Shown here: piece after piece, positions 31,701 through 45,299 of the stretch
Layout of the letters: each line of letters begins with the position of its first letter
Numbering within the stretch: the stretch's first letter is position 1
NCBI GenBank assembly: GCA_900291925.1
Contig: UWYS01000016.1
Coordinates: 1-64,000 of the forward strand
Source of the DNA: Thecaphora thlaspeos
Lineage: Eukaryota; Basidiomycota; Ustilaginomycetes; Urocystidales; Glomosporiaceae
Reading direction: 5' to 3'
DNA length: 64,000 nucleotides
Position numbers and translations under genes: made by a program
The notes under the pieces: generated by a model
Database searches by the model: none
The model's input: only the letters and a program-made list of their open reading frames with translations
What the model was told of the DNA's origin: nothing

Positions 31701-33124
31701 AGGAAGGTCTCTCTCCCTCATCCAACATTACCACTTCCGATGTTCTCGCATCGAGTATCATCAACGGCGTAGAGGTATAAACACCCAACTAGGTCGCGCT
31801 ACCTATCCGGCACAGCCACCCTCACTCGCGACATCGGGATCTATACCCTCTCACCGTTCCTGATGACACACATCGACAAGCCTCTCTTCGCGTCAACCCC
31901 CGCCGAATCCCTTCTCTACCTTCCACTCCCGCCCGTATGTATCTCTTTGTCTCCTATCCTTACGCCCTTTCGCCACCCCGCTCCGATTTGCCTCTCTTTC
32001 TCGCGTCCGTCGCGACTCTCTTCTCCCACCCGCCCCTGCGCTTTTGTCCGGTTCCCGATAATTCTGATTCTGTTTCTCGTCTCGTCGATGTCGTCTTGAC
32101 GATCTGGTCTGAACGGTTCCATCGCTCACGTCGAGTCGAGGTGACGCGTTAGGTTAAGGAGAAGCTAGGCGCAGATGTCCGGCCTTATGCTGCGCCTACT
32201 TCGCTTTGATTTTGTTCCGTCTGTCTCTGCCATGCGACAAGATAATATCGCTCGAGAGAAAGGAACGATGTAATTTCGTTGTTCCGCTCGGAGGAGGATG
32301 AGCGCAATCATCGCCCTTTTGTTTTCCGTCGCGGGAGGTGTTACTCCGCGTCTTAGAAAAGCAAAAAAAAGAAAACCCCTAGGGAATTCACCAAGAAAAA
32401 GAGGTAAGGTGCCAGATCGGTCAAAAGATAGTAAAAATACCCACCAAATACCCACCACGCTGTTCCCCTCATCGTGAAAAAGTGACGATATACGATCTCG
32501 TCTCGCAGTGTCGACTCAACCTCAAAACCGATTCTGAAGGTTGTAAGGAAACACGTCAAATACGTTTCCTCTCGGCCGAGAGAGACATAAAAATGCCAGG
32601 TGTATCCCCGTCTCCGCACCGCATGTCCTGCAGCTGGTGAAAGGTAAGGGGTCCCTGTTTGACGCGTTCTTCCTCCATCCGCCTGCCATGGACGAAAGCA
32701 TGCTGCACTGCTACGCTTCTAAGATCGGCGGAAGGGGAAGGTATAGCGGTCAGTAAGGTATCATGCTGCATAGCTACACCCAGGCGATTACATTCGAACA
32801 AGGCAGATGGATGTAAGGTAGGTACAGTAGATGGCTAGGTCGATGAGCTTGCAGAAACCGAGCGTGGCAGTGATGGACATCATGACGCGACGGCCCATGC
32901 TGTTTCCTCACCCGTACCACTTTAGCCCCTGAGCTTGCTTTACCTTTGCACGGCGGTCACCGTCACGGTCCTTATGTCCGGAGATCCTCATGGCTGCGGT
33001 GGGCCTCGACACCTGCCCTGTCCATCTTGCCAACTAGTCACGTACTCTTCCACATTTCGACCTCAGCCTTCCATCGTGCTTTCTCCGCTGGTCGCTTTGC
33101 TTTCCTCATCCTGCCCTTCTCCTC
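31701..33124. other. Intergenic, no supported gene
   Basis: 3' sides of two converging genes plus unique DNA. Short frames on both strands show no domains. Confidence 0.45.
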
Positions 33125-36100
33125 TTATTCCTCCTCCTCGATGATGGCGTCCATGTGCACTCCTCGACCGTCGGACGAGCTTTCGCCGAAGCTGGTCATC
33201 GTCGCCTCCCTCTCGCTCCCGTTCCCGCTCCCCGACGGCTCGGAGAAGGTCGATGCGATGTGCTCGACAAACTCCTGCTGCAGCTCGACGAGGTACGTTC
33301 CCAAGCTCGCTTCATCGACGCCTTCGTGCGAGGCGATCACCTGTCTCAGGTGAGCAACCAGCTGCACCCGCCATCGGTGATAACAGGCCCGTATGGTGCA
33401 CGCAATCAGGGTGAAAAGCGAGTTCGTCAGTCAGCTTCTGGATGGTCCAACAACATATGTGCGAAAGCTGCGCTTCCGAATGGCGCTCGACGCTGCTAGG
33501 AGTGGACGGGTCGGACCCAATCCCAGAGACCACCATCAAGCGCCGGCGCTGGTCGTATAGAGTCCAGCCCCGGATCCCCCCAAACGTCTCCTGCACTCAC
33601 CTCGTGTACCAGCTTCCGCCTGGTCACTGCGTTCTGCTGCATGCGATAACCCTCGGCCTGCTTCCGGCGTCTTTCGATGCTGCGTGTCATCTCGTAGGCT
33701 CGTCGGAGCATGCCGCCAGGCAGATTCGCCAACTTGGCCAGCTCCAGGCCGTAGTGTTCTCTAGGTACGGCCGTTGTGTAGCCCAGACAACGTGAAGGCG
33801 CCGTGGAAGTAGAAGATGCTGTCGTGTAAGAATGGGCACGGAGAAAGGGCTGCCTAGCGGTCCGCAGCAGGACCGCAACTCACTCTTCGCAGTGGCCGAG
33901 CTGGAGCTTGTGATGAAAGACCATCCGGAAGGGTTCGGATGGCTCGGCGACGCCGGGTTCCAGCATCACGTGAAAGTGAACCATGCTGACGCCAGGGTGG
34001 AGGCTGAGCGTCGACGTCAGCTCGAGGAAGTGGGTGGCAAGATAAGCGAACGACTTGCGGCGGATCAGCTCCTCGCTGACCGCTTGGGCGATGGCGTGCC
34101 CTTCCTCGGGCGAAGTGCCGCGGCCCAACTCGTCGAGGATCACCAGGCTGCGGGACGAGGCGAGCGAGAGCGCAAACGCCGTCGCGCGCATCTCGTTGGC
34201 AAAGGTGCTGAGGTTCTGCTCGGTGTCTTCGTTGTTCGACAGGCGGCTCAGCAGCGCGTCGGGGATAAAGAAGCTCGCGTCTGGTGGCAGGCGAAAGAGG
34301 GGGGGGGGTTCAGTCAGAACGGGCGGCCATGAGGTTGTTGCCGGTCGACAAGCGACGCCGGCGCACGCGCAACGCACATTGGGCAGGTACGCTGCTCGGA
34401 CAGACAGGAGAGAGACGGGAACAAGAGACACAGATCGTATCATCAGCACTGGGGTTTCTGAGAGGGAAGAGGACGTCAGAAGACCCGAAATCAAGGCGAA
34501 GCATAATCACAAGCTTCCCATCATCGCCATGACCATTAAGAGCGCAACCTGCCGCAGGTAGGTGCTCTTGCCGCTCATGTTGGCTGTGAGGGAGTCCGAT
34601 GTCGATTTCAGTTAGTCTCGAGGCTGGACTGCTTCCTGCGTTGCGCCTGTCTCTGAGTCGCAAAGGGAGAAGGGGAGGCGGCGGCCGAGCCGACGTACGT
34701 CCTGTTACGAGGCAAAACCCTCCTCCCTCGGCCACGTAGATGTCGTTGGCCACCAGGTCCTTGGGCTGCTTGAGCCGGTCTAGGATCGGGTGGCGTGCAT
34801 TCTGGAGCGCCAGGGTGCCCGTAATTTCTGGACGCTGGTAGTTCTGCGCAGCAGCGACGTGGGCAAAGCTGGCGACCATGTCGAGCAGAGCAAGCGCCTC
34901 GGATACCTGCCATGCCCAATGATGAGACGTCGGATGATGGATGAGCAAACCCTTCGGCCTGTCTGCGTCGTCTCATCTTTTTCACTGCGGCAGAACCGAC
35001 CTTGTACAGGCCGGCGACATTGGCGACAATCTCGAGCCGCAGCTCCTCGATGGCCTTTTCCGACATCAGATAGACCTCGTTGAGAGAATCCATCAGCCGA
35101 GCATTGAGCTTCTTCTGTTTTTGGCAACCGGACCGGAAAGCCAGGCAAGATGGGCGAAGGTAGAGAAAGAGATTATTCGAGCGAACGTCGGGATCTCTGA
35201 GGACGGCATCATCGTCTTGTGCGCTCCAGAAGCTCTTACTAGGTCTAGCGTCAGCATGGTGACCGTCTTGCCGGTCTTACCCTTGACCACGTTGGTGAAG
35301 ATGCGAGGTAGATGCTTGATGCGACTCGAATCGATTCGGGTCTCGAGCTGACAGCCGTCGGCCCCGGAGCATGTCAGCAAGATACGTGCAGGCTTGCCGT
35401 CGTCATTCGAGCCCGGCGTGGCAGAGCTTGAGAAAGCTCACACAGAAGCCTTCGGCAAACATCTTGATGGTCAGTGGCAGGTTGTGTTCCTCTTTTGGTG
35501 GGGTAAGGGGCGGGAATAGCGGCAGATCAGTTCAGGCCTCGCTGCACTCGAGCTCGTATGTTCGGAAGAGTAAGGTGGCGAACGCACGCTGATACTTTTC
35601 GCACAGCTCGGCAATGTCGCTGTTGGGAGAGGACGCTGGCAGCAGTCAGCATACGGGGGCAGCTGCGAGTGTCCTGCTCTTCGAGGAAAAGGATTGACCC
35701 ACCTCATGTTCTCCCTGTAGGTCTCCCTCGCCACGTCGAGCAGCGGGCTCCTGTCCGCCTAGTGCAACAGAGTACATGCGATCTCAAGCTACGCGACTTG
35801 GCTCGAAGGCTGACGCTGTACCAGCCCCTCCTCTCCTAGCGGCTGCAACTTACCTTGACCGCATACTTGAAGACGTATCGGAAAACCCTCGTCGTCACCA
35901 TCCTGCGGCACAGGACGAGGATCCGCGGCACGGGCGAGCCGACTTCACTCACCACTCGGGCATTACGGGAGCCGAGGCCTCCCTTGGAATGGACGATCTG
36001 CTCGTTGATCGTCGCATCGATGGCTTCATCGACAGCCTCGAGCTGGTCTGAAGCCAGAAACTGTCAGGACAAAGCTCGGAATCAGCGGGCGGCGCGTCGA

Positions 36101-38784
36101 TGTCGCCAAAGTGATACGAGCAGGGTTGTAACTCAACTTCGGCGATAGTCACCAGCAGGTTGCTGCTGCTACCCTCGAGCGCAGCTCTTGCTGTCGTTCC
36201 GACGTTGCGAAGATCAGTAATAATCGACTGACATTATGAGGTTCTCAAGTAAGCCGACATGCCAACGGCCACGCTCACTAGGCCGCAAGGTTCTAATCAG
36301 CGTCCGCAAGCTGAGCATCTGGGCGATCTTGGTTTCCGTGCGCTTTGGGAATGGTGTCTTCTTCTCGGTCGCCACCAGCTGGTGAACGACCTTGTCGAGG
36401 TCGACCCTGCCCTCCTTCAGCGGTCGTAGGCTTTCTTTTATCGCATAGAAGCGCTCCTATGGATTGGATTATGGGTGCCAAGGGTGTCAGCTCCAGGTCC
36501 CCTGGCTTTTTGACGTGTGCAGCCACCGCAAAACGTCCGATGATACCCGCCTCCGACTGGATGCACTCCTCGACTGCATCGTACCTAGCCTCGATTGTGT
36601 TCTTGTCTGCGCCGTGGAAGAGAATCGGGACTCAGAGTGCATGAGGAAGCCTGTTACTTGCTCCGTCGCTCGCCTGCTCGCGGCAGGCGCCATGCTGCTC
36701 ACCGGTCAACGGCTGTAAAATGTTCATTCGGAGCAGCCGCTGTCCCATCGGAGTGACGCAATGGTCTAGCAAGCCTGTCATCAATGCAGCGATCAAGATT
36801 GAAAGACGTTGGTCCGATCAGAGCAGCCAGCGATGCGGCAATCTCGAACTTTGCGCCCGTTTATGCCGCTCACCATAGAGACAAAGCTTGGATTGGCGGT
36901 CGATGAGGTTGTTAACCAGCTCCAAGTCTCTAGCGGTGTTGCTGCTGATGAGGACAGTGCCTTAGGAGAGAGCAGAGGCGAGGGCCGGGATCGAATGAGA
37001 AGAGATACAACGGTGTCACCGATCAGTTTGGGATTCGAGGCCTCGGTCCTTCTGCCTTCAAACGAGACCTAGCACGACTTACCCTCGGGAACGACATATT
37101 GGATCCTTAGAGAACGAGGGGTGAAGACTCGGCTGGTTACCGACTCGATGTGCCTGCCCCGACACAGGCGGAAGGATGGGGCTTGGTCAACGCCGTCGGC
37201 AACGGCAGTGACTGGCTATGATCCCATCCTCCACGCGTAGAGACTGGATGGCGGCGGGAGAGAGAGCAGGGCAAGCTCGGCTCACTCGAATAGCGCGCAG
37301 GCGGCCGACAGCCCGTAGTACTTGGTCGAGATGGCCTCGAGGACGGCTGCCCTGGTCGTGGCGGCCGCGTTGATCTCGGAAGAGACATTGCTGCGGCTGC
37401 GTCCTCGTGCACACATCTCGGCCATCCCGATCTCGTCGGCGTTCAGAACAGAGTCGTGGCCTGTCGAGTGCGATTCCGACGACAAGCAGCCGACTTTGTC
37501 CATGTCCTCGATTAGTAGCTTGTCTAAGTACCGAGCGCCTGGCCGGGGTCAGAATGGCATACGGGGCCTCCGAGTCAGCAGTCGCTCCTCACTCAAGCTG
37601 ATCTCTGTCTCATGAATAGCGTCGAGGTCCGCTACGGAACAGGTGTTCTGAGTCGGGTTGTACCTTCTTCGTGGTTCCACAGCTTCCGGGGGAGCAGCGT
37701 GACCTTCAGCTCAAAGACGTCTTCCAGGCACTGGACGAGCACCGACGTTTCGCCCGGCTCGGGCACGCGTCCGCCGGCGTTTGCCTTGAATGCCTTTGAG
37801 CCCTGGCCCCAGCCGGGCGCCGCCCGAACGGCGCTCTCAGGGACCAGGATGACCGAAGGCGGATGCAGCGACAGGTGGTGGATGGTCTTGACGTATGTCT
37901 GAGTGTCCGCGAACTGCGTCAGTATGCATCGGCCTGGAGCGCGGGGAAAAGTTTGGCGGAAAGGAGAACCGAAAGGCAGGGACAGCGTGGATGGCAAGGG
38001 AGTATCGGGTCAGATTCAGGACGGACCGGGCCGTCAGCTCAAGCAAGAGACCGACGGATCGAATGTCGGAGCGGCGCTGACGCCGCCACTCCTCACCCGT
38101 CTCCTTTTCGATGGCTGCGATGCCGACCTCTCTGCCGGTGCCGCGATGCTCGAGGACAGCGCAGACATACGAGCCGATGGAGCCGTCGGCCGTCGTGGTC
38201 CGCAGATGGTGGTAACTTGACGAGGTAAAGGGGCGTGCCGTCGAGCAGCGGTCGAGATCGACCTGATTGGCAGCAGCGTGACAGTCCTGCTCCTCTGAGG
38301 GCCGGTCGCCATAAAAGGCAGCGTTCCCTTCGCCCACGACCGAGGAGTCCGGACCCGAGGCCAGATCCGACCAAGTGACGCTGTCTTCGTCTGTCCGCAG
38401 GGGAGTTCTGGTTCGCGCCGCAGCCGTCGTCTTCGACGTCATCGAGGCGGTGCTCAGACGTGCAGCAAAGGTAGCCAGAGGTTGCGGGACGCGACTGCGA
38501 CCAGTTCGTCGATGCTTGCTGCCCGACAGGCTGCCAGCTGTAACACCGGGGATGCGAAAGGACGCGCTGACTGACGAAACTGACGAGTCGGCCGTGCTAG
38601 GGGGAGGGGGGAGCGAGTAGGAGAACGGGTGGTCTTCCCCTTCCCTGTCCGACACAGGTCTCGAACTGGCTTGACGGTAGTCTGTTGCCCTGCTAGCTTG
38701 GTCGGGGCTGCTCTGAGCCGAAGGCTGCGATCTACCGTAATGGTGTCCGGCAGCAAGTGCCTTTCCCTGACGAGAGCCGCTCAT
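33125..38784 (-). CDS. MSH4: MutS homologue MSH4, meiotic crossover factor
   Basis: The gene starts at the ATG at 38,784 (MSGSRQGKALAAG), is split by many short introns and ends at 33,125 after an acidic tail. Exons read in order as MutS domains II-V. They include CAVLEHRGTGREVGIAAIEKET, then FADTQTYVKTIHHLSLHPPS, SRVFTPRSLRIQYVVPEG, LDHCVTPMGQRLLRMNILQPL and ERFYAIKESLRPLKEGRVDLD. The ATPase follows: Walker A NMSGKSTYLRQ at about 34,540-34,580 (Pro codon split by an intron), Walker B SLVILDELGRGTS at about 34,100-34,140, and FAYLATHFLELTS. As is usual for MSH4 there is no N-terminal mismatch-recognition domain; the long Ser-rich N-terminus replaces it. MSH4 pairs with MSH5 to hold Holliday junctions for crossovers. 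No stop or frameshift was noticed in the conserved parts. Exact exon limits were not all worked out. Confidence 0.88.
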
Positions 38785-39242
38785 GGCGATGTGGTAACGC
38801 CTGATGTGGCAGGAAGGTGCGGAAGGCAGGAGTACTAGCAAGGATGGTCAGGTGTCTGGGGGCGAATGGTGATGGTGGTAGACAGGAAGGAAGCCTACCG
38901 AAGGCGAGGGCTCCGCTCTGATCCCGCAACACGGCGGCTAGCTACTGGGCCCTTGTCGCCACCTACCGTTGTCCGTCGTTGGGACGCGATCCGCTCCATT
39001 GACGCCCGCTTCCGAGACACGGCGGAATCGAGCCGGCGACGCTCTGCCTCGCCGTTTCAGCACATCGTCGGCTGCTTCCGCCGCTCGGTCTCACGCCGAT
39101 TGCTGCCCTTCCTCTGCCTGATCATGCACAGTCTCGCGGCATCAGATATGAGTGAAACGGCAAGGTGCGCCGCTAGGTATCGTTTCAAATAATGATGTAC
39201 GTGCGATGGGAACGGAACGTCGCCGCCCTCGCGTCCCTCTGC
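38785..39242. other. Intergenic between SQT1 and MSH4
   Basis: 458 bases hold the SQT1 3' side and the MSH4 promoter on the same strand. No TATA-like or other element stands out. Confidence 0.4.
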
Positions 39243-40850
39243 TTACACTCGGAACACCAGCGCCACGCCTTCATCGCCCGCGCCAATAATCTTCCAGCCC
39301 TTTGACTGGGAGCCGTCGGTGTAGGCTCCGATGCCTCCGCTCTCGGCGCCCTGCGTGAAGCCGTTATCCTTGCCCACGGCAAGGGCGAGCACGCCGTCGG
39401 TGAAGCCGCGCTGGACCGCGAGGCACGCACCCGTCCGGGCGTCCCAGGTCCTGATGGTGTGGTCAGCCGACGAAGTCGAAAACAGCGGCGTCCCCCCGTG
39501 CAGCGCAATCGAGGTGATGGCGGCGTCGTGAAGCACCTCGCAGCGCGCCTTGGCCAGCGAAATGTCCCACACCGTCGCCTTGCCGTCGGTCGATGCCGTG
39601 ATGACGTGGCCGCTCCGGCTCCCGCCGCCAAGGTCGACGAATTGGATTCCTTCGATCGATTCGCCCTCGGCGTGTCCGATCAGCGTACTCACGACGCTGG
39701 CGGAGCCGCCGTTGTCGATCGCGCCGACGTTGATGACACGCACGTCGCCGACCGCACCACCGATGACGACCACCTTCGAGTCTGGCGAGACGGCCAGCTG
39801 CGTCAGGCCGCCCTCGAGGTTGGTCTGCAGCTTGGCCAGCGGCGACGCGTTCCGCGGGTCCCAGACAATCAGGCTGCCATCCATGGAGCCCGTGACCAGC
39901 TTCTTGCCTGCACGCAGGGGGTGAATGGGAGTGGGCAAGACATCGGCACACGTTTGTTAGCGTCAAGAGCGAGACAAGGCCGCCTGGCCATGCTCGTCGC
40001 TATAGTTGGAGCGAGACGCGATGCACTCACCGTCGGGCGTAAAAGATCCGCAGGCGACTGCCTCCGTGTGACCAGAGAAGACGTTCATAACGTTGCCAGA
40101 AGGCACTGCAGGGAGCACAAGGCAATGGGTACCGAAAGGGAAAAAGCGGGCGCATACAAAGTTGGAACTGTCTGTCAGCCTCGACTACCCGGCTCGGCGC
40201 CTCGATGGGACTTCAAGATACCGCCGACGCTACTCACGCTGCCACATCCACACCGTCGAGTCGGCTCCGCCCGCCGAGAGGACGCTGCCCTTAGGATGCC
40301 AGTCCATCCAGATGACCTCGTCCGGCCCTTCGAGGTTGGTGAGGAACTCCCACGTGTTCCAGTCGGATCCGACCATGCGCCATATGCGGATCTTGCCGTC
40401 CATGCCGGCGGTTGCAGCGAGGTCGCCGGCGGCGTTGAAGGATGCGGCCGTGACGCTGTCGGTGTGGCCGCCGAGCCGGGCGATGTCGCCGCCGTCCTGG
40501 GTGTTCCAGATCCAGCCGCCGTCGTCCTCGCCTCCGCTGAGGGCGAGCGGTGGGTTGGGAAAGCTCGGGTGGAGCGCGACGCAGAAGAGCGACTTGCGAT
40601 GCGAGTAGAAGGCAGCGATGGAGTGGTCGACAAACTCCTCGCGCTCGCCGGCGTCGTGATGCTCATCGTCGTGTCGCTGGGCTTGGTCGTCGTCGGAGTC
40701 GTCATCCATGGGTTCGCGGTGCTCGTCATCGTCGTCGGGGACGACCTCGGCGACGTCGTCGACGGTAAAGGTGGCGGTGGCATCGTCGTCCTCGGCGTGC
40801 TGGGCGTCAGGCCGGTAGGCGCCGCTGTTGGATGGTGGTTGGCCGCTCAT
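39243..40850 (-). CDS. SQT1: WD40 ribosome-assembly protein, SQT1/AAMP type
   Basis: Exons 40,850-40,238, 40,105-40,031 and 39,907-39,243 join to 450 residues; both introns have GTGAGT donors and CAG acceptors. The protein begins with a long acidic region (VVPDDDDEHREPMDDDSDDD), typical of Sqt1. It then has about seven WD repeats: SLFCVALHPSFPNPPLALSG followed by WIWNTQDG; AATAGMDGKIRIW; WMDWHPKGSVLSAGGADSTV; VFSGHTEAVACGSFTPDG; LVTGSMDGSLIVWDP; VITASTDGKATVWDI; STSSADHTIRTWDARTG. In yeast Sqt1 is the dedicated chaperone of ribosomal protein uL16 (Rpl10), which it binds during synthesis in the cytoplasm. AAMP is the animal relative. The frame is clean and ends in TAA. Confidence 0.85.
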
Positions 40851-41743
40851 TGTTTGTTGGAGACAGTGGCAATAGGCGGCGGGTGATAGCGCTGTGGGCA
40901 GAACTCGTGTCTGAAATAGGGTGAACGGAGGAGGAGGATGGAAGGATGGAAGGAGGGCGAGGCGGCGTGGAGCGAGAGTATGGTAGCAAAGCTGGTGCAG
41001 CTGAGTCGTTGGTGCTTGCTCCACACGCCGGGGACCTTTGCCTGCCTTTCTTCCAGCCGTGCGTGGGCGGCAGCAAAATTTTTGGGCGGCCATGGGAAAG
41101 CAGCGAGGGTTAAAGCCGAGCGGCAAGGGTGCTGCTGGTGGAGGCCATCCCGCTCGGATCCGAGACGCGCGGGAGTGAGGCGCACGGCCCGCACGCTGCG
41201 CCGCGCTGCATGATGGCACGGTGCGGCGAGCGAAGCGCACACCGCAGCCAGCAACGTCCCCACCACGCGACGCCATTATTCTACATACCGCATCGTCTTA
41301 TCCGCTTCCCTCGGTGAGCACGTCGACCGCTTACCTAGTCCGACACCGCGCGCCTTGCCCCGCTCGCCCAATTCCCGCGTGATCTTTGTCGTAGCTCGAC
41401 CGCTAGCCATTCAGTGGCTCGACTACGCCGGCGCCATCGTCCCACACTGGATCATCGCCGCCGCCGCCGCCACCACCACCACCACCACCGCCTGGACCGG
41501 CGTACGCATCGAAGCGACGCAAGGCAGAACTAGTCCATACATCGTGGAGAGAGAGTGAGCGTAGCAACATCGCTTGTCTCGCCCCGCTAGCTTGCCGCAC
41601 GGTCGTCACGGTGCAGCACCGTAGAAGGGTGCCGGAGCGACGTACCGCCGCAACTGGAGGCCAGCTCAAGGCGAGCACAACAGGCGGAAGCACCCATCAT
41701 TGATGGCGCCCAGCAGTAAAAGCGGCAGCAGCAGCAGTAGCAG
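40851..41743. promoter_or_regulatory. Divergent promoter region of SQT1 and the RhoGAP gene
   Basis: About 890 bases lie between the SQT1 ATG and the first supportable codons of the RhoGAP gene, which point in opposite directions. A (CGC/CAC)n triplet run lies at about 41,456-41,490. A 5' exon of the RhoGAP gene may be hidden here. Confidence 0.4.
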
Positions 41744-44700
41744 CAGACGGCGACGACGATCGCGGCGCAGCCCATTGCCACCGTCGCCCTGTTTGGCGGC
41801 GCGCCACTCGCCACCACCACCAGTCCGCTCAGCGACAGCGACCAGGCCGACCCCGACTTCGGCTCGTCATACAAAGGCTCTCAGGGTCCCCGCCTCGCCC
41901 TGGCCAACATCGACTCGCTCGACCTCGACCACGCCTCGGCATCGCCTTCTTTTGCCTCGTACCCCGCCAACATCCTCCCCTCGATAGAGCAGCAGATACG
42001 CAACAAAGACGCTGCCCCATTGCAGCGGCAGCAGCAGAAGCATCAAGAAGACGAGCAAAAGAATCAAGATCCCGTCCTGCGGCAGCAGCCCCACCAGATG
42101 AAGTCGTATTCCAGCCCCGTGGTGGGCGAAGGAGCGTGGATGGAAGGGACAGGGGCCAATGCGCCCGGCAATAGCGCCGCCAACCCACCCAGTCTCTCTG
42201 CTCCGGGCAGCCAGCTCAACTCGCCCTCGCCCGCAACCGACGGCGCTCCCACACAAGCGCCCACCATCAGCGCCAGCAACAGCAGCGGCAGCAACGGCAA
42301 CAGCAACAACAATAGCCACCTCGGCGCCGCCCTCCATCACCACCACCACCACCTCGCCTACGGTACCTCGCCCGGCGGCCAATCCGACCTCTCCAACGAA
42401 GCCCAGTTCCACGGCACTCACGATCGTACCAGCAACCCGTTATCCAGTCACCACGACTTCAACTCGGCCTATCAACGCCCCGGTCAGCAACAGCAGCAAC
42501 CGCAGCAGTACTACCATCACCACCACGATCCTGACGACGACCGCCTCGATCAACCGCAGCTGTCCAGCTACCGCGATACGCCCGCACATGGCGTTGATCC
42601 GGACAACGGCCTGCACCCTTCGCCATTCCGCATGTCAGCCATCGACATCTCCGAAGGAAGGCCCAGCATACAGTCGGTCCGCTCCACCACTGACCCTTCC
42701 AGCTCTGGCACCCCACAGAGCCCTTCGGCCTACCACGACAGCGCCGGCGGATTTGCGAGCGTCACTGCGACCCCATCGGCGGGCGACTCCTCCACCGCCA
42801 GCCGATCGGCCGGCATCAGCGAGACCCCGGGCGCCACCGCGAGCTCGACCAGCTTTGCCGAAAGCAGTCATGGCAACCTCGGCAGCGGCGTGGTGGGGAG
42901 CAACCGAATGATCCACGCTCCGGCGACTCTTGGCGCGACGGGGCTGGGAGGAAGCGGCAACGGCAACGGCAGCGGCGACCTGGGCCCGGCGATGGATGAG
43001 ATCGTCCCGACGTCGTTCGACGAAGGGATGCTGCGAGCGCTCTGCGAGATGGACTGCGGCATGCCTCTGCTGTTCGATCGGATCAAGCAGAGCATGGTCT
43101 CGACGCGCGAGGCGGCCACCTTCCTCAAGAAGCGCGCCGCGATCGAGGAGGAGTACGCGCGCAACCTGACCAAGCTGTCGAGGGCGACGCTCGAGACCTA
43201 CTCGATGAGCGACGCCAAGGCTGGGAGCTATGTTGGATCGTGGCAGTCAATCATGAAGACGCACGAGACGGTCGCCGACAACCGTATACGCTTCGCCGGC
43301 AAGCTGACTGAGATGAGCGAGGAGCTCAACAATCTCGCGCGCGAGGTCGACAAAACCCGGAAGCAGACCAAGGAGACGGGCCAAAGGCTGGAAAAGAACC
43401 TCACCGACGCCGAGGCGGGCGTAGAAAAGGCGCGGACGCGCTTCGAAACGGCGGCCGAGGACCTCGAACGGCTGCTGCTGCTCAAGTCTGGCGAGTCGGC
43501 AAAGGGCGGCGAGCTGGCGCCGGGCGGCAAACGGACGCTCGGCAAGGCGATTGGCAAAAGCGGGCTGCTGTTCAAGAACAAGAATCCTCAACAAATCCTC
43601 AAGCAGGAGGAAGACGTCCGCGCCCGGACGTCGAGCGCCAGCGACGCCTTCCGCAAGGAGGTCCTCGGCACCCAGAAGATCCGCCAGGAGTACTTCAACC
43701 TCCAGCTGCCGCGCATCCTCCGTTCGCTCAAGGAGAGCAGCGAAGAGATCGACAACGGCACCCAGTACCACCTCGCGCGCTACGCTTTCCTATACGAGAG
43801 CACGCTGCTCAACGACGGGATGGCCGTCAGCCCGGTGGGGACCGACGTCTCGACCAGCACGGGTCTCAAGGCTGCCGTCGAGGCCATCGACAACCGCAGC
43901 GACTTCAAGTCGTACCTCCAGAACTACCAGGTGGTGCACGGCTCCGCCTACCGCGGTCCACGGCGCGAAGGGCCGTACGAGGAGGGCTTCCTGCCCTCGG
44001 TCCTCTCGCCCACCGCCGCGACCCAGTCCAAGGCCTTCCCGCCGACACGCCCCATCTTTGGCGTCGATCTGGCCGACCAGATGGCCCGTGACAACGTCGA
44101 CGTCCCGCCGATCCTGGAAAAGTGCGCCGAGGCGATCGAGGCGCACGGCCTCACCTCGATGGGCATTTACCGCCTCAGCGGCACCACGTCCAAAGTGCAG
44201 CGCCTCAAGGCCAAGTTCAACGAGGACTGGGAGAGCGTCGATCTGACCACCGACGACGAGGCCCTGAGCGACATCAACATCATCGCCGGCTGCCTCAAGC
44301 TGTGGTTCCGCGAGCTGCCCGAGCCGCTGCTCACCTACGGCCTCTACGCCGGCTTCATCGAGGCGGCCAAGGTCGAAAACGAGCGGCTGAGGCACATTCG
44401 GCTGCACGAGCGCGTCAACGAGCTTCCCGACGCCAACTATGCGACGCTCAAGTTCCTGATGGCCCACCTGGATCGGTAAGTCGCCCGCGCCCGCTCCTGC
44501 CTCCTCTTTGTGCACGAGTTCATCCGGGCGTCCCTGTCCTTTCTCGGTCCTTTTGGACCTTCGCTGCTAATGCTTCTGTTCACGTCACCGTCTCCCCCTG
44601 TCTCCTGCCAGCATCAAGAACGAGGACCACGTCAACCAAATGTCGGCATCGAACCTCGCCATCGTCTTCGGCCCTAACTTGCTCAGCCCGCCCTTTTCAG

Positions 44701-44955
44701 CGGGCGGAGGGGTTGCCAACGGCTTCGGCGCGGCGGGCGGAGGCGGAATGCACCTCCAGGACACGAGCTTCCAGTGCCGCGCTGTCGAGACCATCCTGGA
44801 AAAGTACCGGTGGGTCGAGTGCTCTGTCTTTCCTATCGTCTCGATGGTTGCCGTGATGCTACAAACTCGGTGGCTGACTGCGCCTTCCGTGTCTGGCTCT
44901 GCTTGCTTTCCTTCTTGCGATTAGCGAGATCTTTGTGGACGAAAGCGAAGAGTAG
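41744..44955 (+). CDS. RGD1: F-BAR / RhoGAP protein, RGD1 type
   Basis: The continuous exon ends at 44,475. Exon 44,612-44,809 and the last exon 44,925-44,955 follow; all splice sites are GT-AG and both splits fall inside Arg codons. The first 320 or so residues are low complexity (Gln, His, Ser, Pro runs). The F-BAR domain is at about 43,010-43,930 (CEMDCGMPLLFDRIKQSM, AAIEEEYARNLTKLS, coiled coil). The RhoGAP domain is at about 44,060-44,900, with the arginine finger in GIYRLSGTTSKVQRLK, then LKLWFRELPEPLLTYGLY and SASNLAIVFGPNLL. This is the layout of yeast Rgd1, which binds phosphoinositide membranes and switches off Rho3 and Rho4 in polarised growth. The start is unresolved. The frame is open upstream to a TAG near 41,740 in a CAG repeat, so either an upstream exon splices in at about 41,744 or translation starts further in. 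Confidence 0.85.
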
Positions 44956-45299
44956 CCTGTCCGGTCCTCTGCCGTTATGCCGCTCATTTGCGTTTGCTCG
45001 CCCGCTGGCTCGGTACAAGATCGAGCGATCGCGATCTACCCACGCTTCCCACTCTTCTCTGTCCATCCGTTTCTCCCGCTTCATCTAAGCGCGGCTAGCC
45101 ATATGTAAGAGGAAAAGCTCTACTTTGACCATCTCATTGCCTTTTTCATACCTTTTGACACTGGTCTGTCTGATTGTTGAGGACAAAGTGATCTACGCAT
45201 GGTTACGGAGCAACCCCCAAAAGAAAATAAAATTACAAGATAAAATAAAAAAAATTGAGACCGTGGCCTGAAGGTTAGGCCGAACCCTTGCTAGGTTTG
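44956..45299. other. Intergenic, no supported gene
   Basis: 3' flank of the RhoGAP gene, then an AT-rich stretch (aaaataaaattacaagataaaataaaaaaaa) at about 45,222-45,255. Confidence 0.4.

Noticed and set aside
39459..40886. 475-codon plus-strand frame
   Set aside because: Antisense to SQT1; no domain, while the minus strand has clear WD repeats and splice sites.
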